Source: Rheinheimera pacifica
GTDB taxonomy: Bacteria; Pseudomonadota; Gammaproteobacteria; Enterobacterales; Alteromonadaceae
Assembly (NCBI RefSeq): GCF_024809855.1
Contig: NZ_JANUEM010000004.1
Span: 248,001-312,000, forward strand
DNA: 64,000 nt
Direction: 5' to 3'
Program-made: the position numbers and the translations under genes
Shown: positions 40,039 through 47,040 of the stretch, in pieces
Position numbering within the stretch: position 1 is the first letter of the stretch
How the letters are laid out: each line of letters starts with the position of its first letter
Notes under the pieces: model-generated
Database searches by the model: none
The model's input: the letters and a program-made list of their open reading frames with translations, nothing else
Told to the model about the DNA's origin: nothing

Positions 40039-40506
40039 ATGCGCGCTGTTTACTGTGTATTACTGCTTTTTATGCTTGCCGGTTGTAACAAGAATGAAGT
40101 GGGTGATGTATCACTTGGCGTGTTTACCACCAAGGATATCAAGCTCGATGCCGTTAACGATCCAATTGTTACCGGCGTGACCTGCCATGTCTCCAGTATC
40201 GAAGCCAACCTGAACTTATCAGATCCGTCAGACAGCTCTATCGCCTGCCGCCAAACCGGCCCTATCACCGCCGCGATGATAGCCCAAATAGACAAAAGCA
40301 AAAACGGCGAGGTGTTGTTTACTAAATCAAAAAGCATCTTCTTTAAGAGCATGAAAATACGCCGTATTTTTGATCCACAAAACCAAACCCTGATGTATCT
40401 GTCCTACTCCACCAAAGAAACCTCCGGCAGCTTTAAACACAGCCTGTCAACCGTGCCGCTGTGGGGTACTGAAGCTTATGCTACAGCGACAGTACCAAAC
40501 CAATAG
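40039..40506 (+). CDS. creA: CreA family lipoprotein
   Basis: 155 aa with a lipobox (LLFMLAGC, Cys at about residue 16) and GGGAGG upstream of the ATG. The CreA pattern is clear: DAVNDPIVTGVTCHVS, IACRQTGPI, VLFTKSKSIFFKSMKIRRIFD and LMYLSYSTKETSGS. CreA is a small periplasmic protein of unknown function; the lipid anchor here differs from the simple signal peptide of E. coli CreA. A decayed copy of its 3' end occurs at 42356-42424. Confidence 0.9.
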   Translation: MRAVYCVLLLFMLAGCNKNEVGDVSLGVFTTKDIKLDAVNDPIVTGVTCHVSSIEANLNLSDPSDSSIACRQTGPITAAMIAQIDKSKNGEVLFTKSKSIFFKSMKIRRIFDPQNQTLMYLSYSTKETSGSFKHSLSTVPLWGTEAYATATVPNQ

Positions 40507-40531
40507 CAGCAGGCAGAGGTAAAACTTCGTG

Positions 40532-41335
40532 TTACAGGTAGGCGGTACCTTTTAAATACAGCACCGCAAAGCCTGACACCAACACCCGCTCACCAGCAAG
40601 GCGGCAATATAAAATGCCGCCACGTTGTGAAGCCTGATACGCCAGCAACTCAGTTTTAGCCAGCTCTTTCGCCCAATAAGGCGTAAGGCCAGCATGAATT
40701 GACCCCGTTACCGGGTCTTCATCGCCACCGTTAGCGGGCCAAAAATAGCGTGAGATAAAGTCATACTCATTTGTGATGGCACTGCCCCTGGCAGTCACTA
40801 CCACATCATAAGGGGCTAACTGTTTCAGCTGATCTGAAACATAGCTCAGGCTTTTTACATCCTGCTCCGATGCCATTACCGCAAAATAGGCCTGGCGGTT
40901 TTGTAATACCTGTGTTGGTTTCACAGACAAACCGGCTAACAACGCCGCAGGTGCCTGTTCAACAACTTGCGGGCACTGGTTAGGAAAGCTCATTTCAATT
41001 CTGCCGTCGCTATGCTGATTAACCACCAATGCGCCCACTTTAGCGGTTAAAAACTCAATATCGCCCTGAGCGCCCAAATGATTAAATATCACATAAGATG
41101 CCGCTAACGTGGCATGGCCGCAAAAGTCGATTTCGGTTAATGGCGAAAACCAGCGAATTTCATATTGATTGGCTGATAACACGCGGATAAAGGCAGTTTC
41201 AGACAAATTATTTTCTGCCGCAATACTTTGCATCACCTCAGACGCCAGCCACTGCTGTAGTGGCACCACGGCAGCAGCATTGCCTTTAAACTGTTGTTTG
41301 GTAAAGGCATCTACAATATAAATATCTAATTCCAA
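40532..41335 (-). CDS. PhzF-family isomerase-like protein
   Basis: 267 aa from a TTG at 41335, 6 nt after AAGGAG; the longer frame of 318 codons is unlikely because homologues begin at IYIVDAFTK. PhzF features: the FKGNAAAVVPL loop, the putative catalytic Glu in NNLSETAFI, WFSPLTEIDFCGHATLAASY and DPVTGSIHAGLTPYWA. Members isomerise or epimerise small acids; the substrate here is unknown. It lies between creA and the prlF-yhaV pair, inside the segment bounded by the two creA 3' ends. Confidence 0.88.
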   Translation of the reverse strand: MELDIYIVDAFTKQQFKGNAAAVVPLQQWLASEVMQSIAAENNLSETAFIRVLSANQYEIRWFSPLTEIDFCGHATLAASYVIFNHLGAQGDIEFLTAKVGALVVNQHSDGRIEMSFPNQCPQVVEQAPAALLAGLSVKPTQVLQNRQAYFAVMASEQDVKSLSYVSDQLKQLAPYDVVVTARGSAITNEYDFISRYFWPANGGDEDPVTGSIHAGLTPYWAKELAKTELLAYQASQRGGILYCRLAGERVLVSGFAVLYLKGTAYL

Positions 41336-41360
41336 CACAAGCTCCTTAAGGGTTAACTGT

Positions 41361-41425
41361 TTATACCAAACCATGGCCACGAGGTTTTCACCTGAACCAG
41401 AGTTTACACCAGCCATTTGGTATAA
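41361..41425. repeat. 10-bp inverted repeat TTATACCAAA / TTTGGTATAA
   Basis: A perfect inverted repeat at 41361-41370 and 41416-41425 with a 45-bp spacer, between phzF-like and prlF. It could be the termini of a tiny mobile element or an operator. Confidence 0.5.
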
Positions 41426-41467
41426 ATGAAAAATCAATGATACTAACCCTTTTGATTCCAAAAAATA

Positions 41468-41485
41468 GTAATGCATTTGCATTAC
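41468..41485. promoter_or_regulatory. Palindrome upstream of prlF, candidate autoregulatory operator
   Basis: GTAATGCA-TT-TGCATTAC, an 8-bp perfect dyad 56 bp ahead of the prlF start. Antitoxins of this family repress their own promoters, so this is a reasonable operator (inference). Confidence 0.45.
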
Positions 41486-41541
41486 CATTATTCTGCAACT
41501 AAAATAACCACCATAGCCAATGTAAACCTGTGGAGACCATC

Positions 41542-41874
41542 ATGCTTGCACAAACGGCTTTGGAAGCAGAATCAACACTGACCGACCGTTTTCAGACAAC
41601 AGTACCGGGCCCTGTGCGCCAAGCGTTGCATCTGGGTAAAAAAGACAAGATTAAATACGTTATCCAGTCGGATGGAAGTGTGCTTATGCAGCGCGCTGAA
41701 ACGGTTGAAGCGGATCCGGTTATTGACCAGTTTTTATCATTTCTGGCGCTTGATATGCAGCAGCATCCGGAAAAACTGCAGCCATTAACCATAAGTATGC
41801 GGCAGAGCGTAGCGTCGCTGGTTGCCGATGTTGATATTAATTTGAATGAGCCGCTATCAGCTGAGGACGAATAA
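41542..41874 (+). CDS. prlF: PrlF (SohA)-type antitoxin
   Basis: 110 aa from the ATG at 41542 (GGAG upstream). The N-terminal AbrB-like swapped-hairpin domain is clear (STLTDRFQTTVPGPVRQALHLGKKDKIKYVI). The C-terminal tail (VIDQFLSFLALDMQQHPEKLQ ... LNEPLSAEDE) is the part that binds YhaV in this family. It is immediately followed by the yhaV-like gene, forming a type II toxin-antitoxin operon. Confidence 0.9.
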   Translation: MLAQTALEAESTLTDRFQTTVPGPVRQALHLGKKDKIKYVIQSDGSVLMQRAETVEADPVIDQFLSFLALDMQQHPEKLQPLTISMRQSVASLVADVDINLNEPLSAEDE

Positions 41875-41876
41875 AC

Positions 41877-42351
41877 TTGCCTGATCAAGTCCCGATGGTC
41901 GTTAATGGCTGGACGCTATTTACCCATCCTCTTTTTGCACAGCAGTATCAAGCACTGAAAGACAAGGTAGAAGCGCTAAAAGCCAAAGATCCACAAGGCT
42001 ACCGCAGCAAAAATGACATTAAGCGCTTGGCAGCTATTCACAAGCTGGCCTTTGACATTATTCCGCAAGACCCAACCCTGGCAGATTACCGCCAGGGCAA
42101 GACATTAGGCGGCAACAATAAGCATTGGTTTCGGGCTAAGTTTTTTCAGCAATACCGGTTGTTTTTCAGATACCACCTTGAAGCAAAAATTATCGTTTAT
42201 GCCTGGGTGAATGACGAAGAAAATAAGGGGGGCATTTGCCAGTAAAACCGATGCTTACAAAGTGTTCGCAAAGATGCTTAAATCAGGTAATCCGCCGGAC
42301 GATTGGGAAGCACTGCTAACAGCAGCCAGAGGTGTGAAAATCGCACTTTAG
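41877..42351 (+). pseudogene. yhaV: YhaV-type RNase toxin, frameshifted in a G6 tract
   Basis: The first 116 residues (VNGWTLFTHPLFAQQYQAL to YAWVNDEENK) match YhaV. The frame then hits a stop at 42243-42245 after GGICQ. Removing one G from the six-G run at 42227-42232 restores KGAFASKTDAYKVFAKML and the C terminus through LLTAARGVKIAL, ending at 42351, for about 157 aa (E. coli YhaV is 154). As written the toxin lacks about 36 C-terminal residues. Start is TTG 41877 or ATG 41895. A sequencing error, a fixed mutation or slippage at the G run are all possible. Confidence 0.88.
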
Positions 42352-42355
42352 AATG

Positions 42356-42424
42356 ATACTCCGTGATGTCTTTGTCCTACTCAACCAGAGAAACCTGCGG
42401 TAGCTTCAAACACAACTTGCCCTG
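42356..42424 (+). pseudogene. Decayed copy of the creA 3' region
   Basis: Positions 42364-42421 match creA 40391-40448 at about 48 of 58 bases. Many differences are synonymous (MSLSYSTRETCGSFKH against MYLSYSTKETSGSFKH), so this is a diverged creA allele, not a recent copy. It begins just past the yhaV end and is cut on both sides. Confidence 0.8.
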
Positions 42425-42430
42425 GTTTCT

Positions 42431-42677
42431 ATCCGGATATTACATAATCCGCAGCTGAGCATGCCATATCTAGTTGGAAACTTCGCAGGTAATCTATCAC
42501 TTAATTTCACCCACTAATACAAACTAATTGGAAACATCTCTGAAAGCCTTATCTTATAGGGTTTTGGCGAGAGATGACCATTCAATCGTTTTAGCTGAGC
42601 TAATCGCATAGTTCCCTAATGAAAATTAAGTCATGTCACAAAAATACAGGCCAAAGCCTAAAGCTTTTTGTAGAACG
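42431..42677. other. Gap with no gene seen
   Basis: AT-rich spacer between the creA remnant and the retron effector stop. I see only a weak AGGC-TTTG-GCCT hairpin (minus strand, near 42645) that might help end the retron transcript, and two loose copies of TTGGAAAC. Confidence 0.4.
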
Positions 42678-44057
42678 TTACTTAGGATTTAAAAACTCGA
42701 TCAACTGTCGCTTAAATTCTTGCACGCCTTCAGGATCTAATTTTTCCAAATACCTATAAATTTCAGGTTCAGACATTATCGAACCAATCTTAAAGTGTTT
42801 TTTTGTTAGCTGTTTGTAAAAATTTTTAGCCCTGTCAGTTTCCTTTTTATTGGTAATCTCCTCGATATCAGAGACAGCTAATTCGCCAGCCACGTACCTT
42901 TGATACAATTCCAGCTCGATATTTAAAAATGGTAGAAAAATAACGTTATTAATTCCATTAAGGTAATCTTTGCCTTTCTGGTCGCCATCTAATACCGCCA
43001 GTATATTTTCCGGTTCTGAAAGAAACTTAGCAGTTATGTTTCTTTGCATTAAATCAATAACCTGAGTTGCTCCACCTATATAAATTACTTGATACTGGTA
43101 AAACATATTAAATTCAGCTGACCCAAGTAAAAAATTTATGTAGTTAGCTAAGCATGCGTCCTCTGTAAGTATGTATTTATCAAAGTCAATGAAGCCATAC
43201 ATGATACTTTTAACAAAATTATAAGAACGTGGAGTAATTGATATTAAGCCGTCACCAGGCTCTTTTTCCATATAATGAAGCTCACCATCTTCAAGTGTCT
43301 TCATTAACGCTAAGGAGTGGGTTGTAAATACTATATTTGTTTCATATTGACTGCAGTATGTTCTTAGAGCATCTACAAGATTAACTTGAGCGCTAGCATC
43401 TAGAGATATATCTATCTCATCAATTACAATTAACTTTTTCCCTTGCTGTATCTGCTTGAAAAGATTGATTACAAAGTATTCTCCAGAGCTAAAGTAGTCT
43501 TCTCGAATATAAAATCGATCTATATCATCTTTTAAAATAAAGTAATAGATCGTCTTTTTAATCTCGACTTGTTTCAGTCCTTCAAACCGATTATCACCGT
43601 AAATTTTCTCAAGAAAAATTACTAATTCATTTGATGTAGTATAGTCACCAATCGCTATTTTCGCTCTTAGTTCTTCGTCTATATCAGCTAAACGCCTAAA
43701 GTGATTAAACCTTTCTCCGTGAGGTATTGGCAATTCGACCTTTATTTTTGATTTAATATCTTCAGGGATGTCTTGTTTACTGTCTATCCCTTTTATAAAC
43801 CTGTTGTAGGTAAACTCGATATCCTTACCAAAACCGTCAATCGAGTAAGTGATTGAGCTATCTTTTTGAAAAATGTAAGGCGCAGCGGTCTCCTGAAACG
43901 TACTATTGATAGCTAGATTACGAATTGCACGAATGAGTGTGGTTTTCCCGACACTGTTTTTTCCTGTAATACAAATAATTGAGTTTTGAGATAGGTCGAA
44001 AACAGCCTTCTGCTTTTTTATATGTTGAATATTTTGCACGGAAATTGTGATCTTCAA
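42678..44057 (-). CDS. Retron effector: ABC-type ATPase with TOPRIM-like C-terminal half
   Basis: 459 aa, TTG start 1 bp after the reverse transcriptase stop, so the two are coupled. N-terminal ABC/SMC-type ATPase: Walker A GKNSVGKT at 32-39, signature-like SSGE near 190, Walker B KKLIVIDEID near 210, and switch His in FTTHS. The C-terminal half has YILTED near 298 and AVLDGDQKGK near 355, the Glu and DxD spacing of an OLD-type TOPRIM nuclease. I infer a nuclease effector held off by the RT-msDNA complex, as in ATPase-TOPRIM retrons. The AT-rich composition differs from flanking core genes. Confidence 0.85.
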   Translation of the reverse strand: MKITISVQNIQHIKKQKAVFDLSQNSIICITGKNSVGKTTLIRAIRNLAINSTFQETAAPYIFQKDSSITYSIDGFGKDIEFTYNRFIKGIDSKQDIPEDIKSKIKVELPIPHGERFNHFRRLADIDEELRAKIAIGDYTTSNELVIFLEKIYGDNRFEGLKQVEIKKTIYYFILKDDIDRFYIREDYFSSGEYFVINLFKQIQQGKKLIVIDEIDISLDASAQVNLVDALRTYCSQYETNIVFTTHSLALMKTLEDGELHYMEKEPGDGLISITPRSYNFVKSIMYGFIDFDKYILTEDACLANYINFLLGSAEFNMFYQYQVIYIGGATQVIDLMQRNITAKFLSEPENILAVLDGDQKGKDYLNGINNVIFLPFLNIELELYQRYVAGELAVSDIEEITNKKETDRAKNFYKQLTKKHFKIGSIMSEPEIYRYLEKLDPEGVQEFKRQLIEFLNPK

Positions 44058-44058
44058 A

Positions 44059-45060
44059 CTACTTCACCGATTTTCTAATGAACATATCAATTACCGTATT
44101 TCCATATTTTCTGCGCAGTTTGGAAATGTAATTTTTATCCATTGAGTTAAAGGCTATTAACTTGCCTGATAAAGTACTGATTGCATATTCTTGTAAAGAT
44201 TTATCACTTAAATCCAGCTGTTTATGAATGGCTAAGTTTTCAAAGTAGTTCTCAAATCTTTCTTTATCTGTAAGGTAAAAGTAAAGCAAGGACTCAATTT
44301 CTTTTTTATCAGCACTTGGTATGGTTACAATACCGTTAGGTAAAATATTAAAACCTAAAATTTTAAAATCATGCCCTTTTTTATTTATTTTTGTCTTTGA
44401 TTTATTTATTTTAATCTCTGAATTTACATAAATTTTCAACATTTCACTGATAACATTTTCTATGTCAACAGTGAACTCTGGGGTAGCCCCAGAGACGATC
44501 ACATCGTCAGAATATCTAGTATAAGTAAGTCCGCGCACCTGACAGTAGTCAAAGAGCTTATTATCGAAATCAAACAGACATATGTTACTAAGCAAAGGGG
44601 ATGTTGCAAAGCCTGCTGGAATATGGTTATCAACAACAGTGACGTCAACTATTCTATTTATGTAACATTCAATATCAGAGACTAGGGTATTTGACAGCTG
44701 CTTATTCAAAGATGAATTTACGTTAGCTAAATGGAGGCTACCATAAAAATTTGAAAAGTCAGTTTGAAAGAAAAAATTGTTGTTTGAGTGTTTTTCTACT
44801 GCATCACGAATACTAACCCCTTTACGGTACGAGTACACAACATGGGAGTTGTAATCAGCGAATTCTAGAACTGTTTTATTTATAAAGCGGTGAATTTGCT
44901 TCAGCTTGGGTGAAGGAGCATATATAGTACGTTTACTTTGCACTATTTTATGAAACTCGCTTTTAACATCCAGCCTTAGAAAATCTTTGAACGACATTTT
45001 CTCATGAAATGTCGACACAAAAATTTCCTCCAAGCTGCGCTTAGTATTACTGTTGTTCAA
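44059..45060 (-). CDS. Retron-type reverse transcriptase
   Basis: 333 aa, the size of a stand-alone retron RT. RT motifs: KRTIYAPSPKLKQIHRFI (RT1), the X-region-like HVVYSYRKGVSIRDAVEKH, catalytic Asp in FFQTDFSNFYGS (D101), GFATSPLLSNI (RT4) and YSDDVIVSG (183-190, catalytic DD). The RT7 position reads KILGFNI where many retrons have VTG. Start is TTG at 45060 with GGGGA upstream, or the internal Met at codon 22. No maturase or integrase domain. Followed directly by an ATPase/TOPRIM gene and preceded by a structured noncoding region. Confidence 0.92.
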   Translation of the reverse strand: MNNSNTKRSLEEIFVSTFHEKMSFKDFLRLDVKSEFHKIVQSKRTIYAPSPKLKQIHRFINKTVLEFADYNSHVVYSYRKGVSIRDAVEKHSNNNFFFQTDFSNFYGSLHLANVNSSLNKQLSNTLVSDIECYINRIVDVTVVDNHIPAGFATSPLLSNICLFDFDNKLFDYCQVRGLTYTRYSDDVIVSGATPEFTVDIENVISEMLKIYVNSEIKINKSKTKINKKGHDFKILGFNILPNGIVTIPSADKKEIESLLYFYLTDKERFENYFENLAIHKQLDLSDKSLQEYAISTLSGKLIAFNSMDKNYISKLRRKYGNTVIDMFIRKSVK

Positions 45061-45176
45061 CTAGTTAATTCCCCATTCACCGATAAAAATTCATTAGCAG
45101 TTGATAAGTTTAATATTTGTTCTTTGCCAGCTAACGTCAAGACAATTTTATTGTTATTTTATGAAGCGATAACGAA

Positions 45177-45347
45177 TTAACTCTCGTAAGGAGATGGTGA
45201 GTTCGAAAAAGAGACGAAAAAAGTTACATTCTTACACCAAATGTTCGCTATATAGAAAACAATTTGGCGTAAGGGTAACATGACTCATAGCCTGTAGGGA
45301 CCTCGCATAATGACTGGAGATGCTCCTAGTCGCGAGGTATGAGTTAA
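45177..45347 (-). ncRNA. Candidate retron msr-msd RNA
   Basis: About 170 nt ending 117 bp upstream of the RT start. On the minus strand the ends are TTAACTC (45341-45347) and GAGTTAA (45177-45183), a short a1/a2-like pair. Between them are a strong hairpin (CCTCGC...GACT-GGAG/CTCC-AGTC...GCGAGG, 45301-45337) and a long msd-like stem (CTTACGCCAAAT / ATTTGGTGTAAG, 45231-45242 with 45262-45273, extended by GTTAC/GTAAC). The long stem pairs fully only in the minus-strand RNA, through a G-U wobble. A promoter-like TTGAAT-15-TATATC (45370-45375, 45349-45354) precedes it. The exact ends and priming G are not established. Confidence 0.6.
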
Positions 45348-45360
45348 AGATATAGGGTAT

Positions 45361-45716
45361 TGAGCAAAAATTCAAGTTCTATAAGCTGGCTTTTAAAACC
45401 TCTCCAGGGTAGTGCTTTACTAATCCCTAATATTCTAAAGCGCATTTTCAAGGCTAGGTAAGTCTATGGCCTTTATTCGTCCCAAAGCTCATTTTAGCCT
45501 GCTCAGCTATGTTCTTATGAATCACTTTAAGATCCGCTTGTTCGCAGGGAAAGGCGACCCATGACACTTAGCCAAAGTTTTGACTGTTTTTGATGTGCGG
45601 TATAAGGAGCAGCCTTGGGCTACAGAATCGATAGGGCCAGGTTCATTGATATTTCTAACTCTCTATCCTCAGCGCTACACAATAGAAACCCGACACACTG
45701 GCGGGGTTGTCTGTTA
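45361..45716. other. Gap between retron RNA and RHH gene, no convincing gene
   Basis: About 350 bp with short protein-like fragments on both strands: plus 45571-45720 (KVLTVFDVRYKEQPWATE...) without a start, and minus near 45450-45565 (SWVAFPCEQADLKV...). They may be relics of earlier insertions. I cannot assign them. Confidence 0.35.
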
Positions 45717-45956
45717 CTAAATGGCCTCCGAACGCTTAGCCAACTCCAGCTTTTCTAACTCATCAAGCAGCGCTAACCCCAGAGTTGCGTTAGCTCGCGC
45801 TGCACGTACCTCAAACCTGACTTGGGTATCATATTCAGTCAATGCAATGGTAGATAGCTCTTCTATAAGCTTATTAGCACTGATATTGCGGCTTTGCGCC
45901 AGGGCTTTAAGCCTGCTGGCTTTACCATCCGGCATTCTGATCGTCAGCTTTTTCAT
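45717..45956 (-). CDS. Ribbon-helix-helix antitoxin-like protein, no visible toxin partner
   Basis: 79 aa. The N-terminal KKLTIRMPDGKASRLKALAQSRNISANKLIEELSTIAL is a CopG/Arc-type RHH DNA-binding fold as in HicB/VapB-like antitoxins, and the rest is a helical tail. Neither neighbour is a toxin, so it is an orphan or a relic of a pair. No ribosome site is evident. Confidence 0.75.
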   Translation of the reverse strand: MKKLTIRMPDGKASRLKALAQSRNISANKLIEELSTIALTEYDTQVRFEVRAARANATLGLALLDELEKLELAKRSEAI

Positions 45957-46049
45957 AATAGGCTATTAACGGGCAACCAATGTATGCTTATTTGGAACGT
46001 TAGAACAGCTTAGCCTTAAAGAATACACACCGCAATTGCCAATTTAAGC

Positions 46050-46208
46050 GATAAAAAACCCCGGCATGCTGGCCGGGGTCTTGGTTGTTACTACATAAAC
46101 GCTAAACGCTTACCGATACGCTTCCGGGCTTGGACATGAACAGATCAGAATGCTGTGCGTAGACCAGTGGGTTGCTGTCCACTCGCCGGCTTCTACCATG
46201 GCAATTTC
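46050..46208 (-). pseudogene. Decayed copy of the gcvP 3' end and its terminator
   Basis: 46050-46148 matches 48159-48257 (terminator, stop and last codons of gcvP) at about 93 of 99 bases. The match then jumps over 140 bp of gcvP and continues from 46152 (against 48398) to about 46208, with a further 8-bp deletion. It cannot code. It lies 2.1 kb downstream of intact gcvP, with two accessory genes between. Confidence 0.9.
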
Positions 46209-46290
46209 GAGCCATTAGAGCCAATCAAAATACTTTTTTAGCGCATTTAATTACGATCCGACCTGTTGAAGGTACTTAAAAGTTGAGCAA

Positions 46291-47040
46291 TCAAGACGGG
46301 CAATGAACCAGAGATAAAGACTCAAGCCCGAGCCAACCAACACGAACTTTGATACAAACCAAATCACCTTTTTGATAGCCCTCATATGTGGACTTACCTA
46401 CTCGGATTTGTAGCTTTTCCTTTCTATCTTGCGTCACTAAATAACGTCCCGGAGGTCTGCTAGTACTGTGATATTTTCTTACTAACGGTCCTGAAGTGAT
46501 GACCTCTGTTTTCGCTGATCCAAGCTCATTTAACAGCGGAACAAATGCTATTGAATAGAAAATAGCTGTTATAGCAATAGTATCAATATCTATTTTATGT
46601 GGCAGCGCCCAAACAACAATGAATACAAGGGTAGTAGCAGGAACAAGGAGTAGAACAAACAACCCATAGTTTGTTATCTCCATGTCAGTCAAAACACGCA
46701 CCGCAACACAAAAGATCACAAAAAAAGACGCAAAAGCCAAATTGCTTCTTCGATCAACAGACTTTACATCTTTGAGAACAAAAAGCTGCGGCATAAAAAG
46801 ACTTAGCAAAACAGCAAACGGGAAAAAAAGCATGCCCGAGACGATGGCAAGATAGTCTTGGCGAGGGAAAAAAACTATCCATACACAGAGTGCAGCAGTA
46901 AAACCAAATAAAAAGAATTTTAATTTCAAAGAATTATACTCGGTCGATTGGGTCAATATTATCGATATTGCAGCCAGTAAATCAACATCGGCTACAGCGT
47001 TTCCATTATGAGGATTGATACAGATTAATTGCTGACCCAA
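46291..47040 (-). CDS. Hypothetical multi-pass membrane protein
   Basis: About 249 aa if it starts at the TTG at 47040, inside the end of the upstream Sel1 gene; other starts are possible and none has a clear ribosome site. Five membrane segments can be seen between about residues 43 and 170 (FFLFGFTAALCVWIVFF, AIVSGMLFFPFAVLLSLFM, LAFASFFVIFCVAVRVL, YGLFVLLLVPATTLVFIVVW, IAITAIFYSIAFVPLL), then a soluble C-terminal tail of about 75 residues (SRPPGRYLVTQDRKEKLQIRVG...). Family not recognised. Overlap with the Sel1 gene suggests they act together. Confidence 0.7.
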   Translation of the reverse strand: MGQQLICINPHNGNAVADVDLLAAISIILTQSTEYNSLKLKFFLFGFTAALCVWIVFFPRQDYLAIVSGMLFFPFAVLLSLFMPQLFVLKDVKSVDRRSNLAFASFFVIFCVAVRVLTDMEITNYGLFVLLLVPATTLVFIVVWALPHKIDIDTIAITAIFYSIAFVPLLNELGSAKTEVITSGPLVRKYHSTSRPPGRYLVTQDRKEKLQIRVGKSTYEGYQKGDLVCIKVRVGWLGLESLSLVHCPS

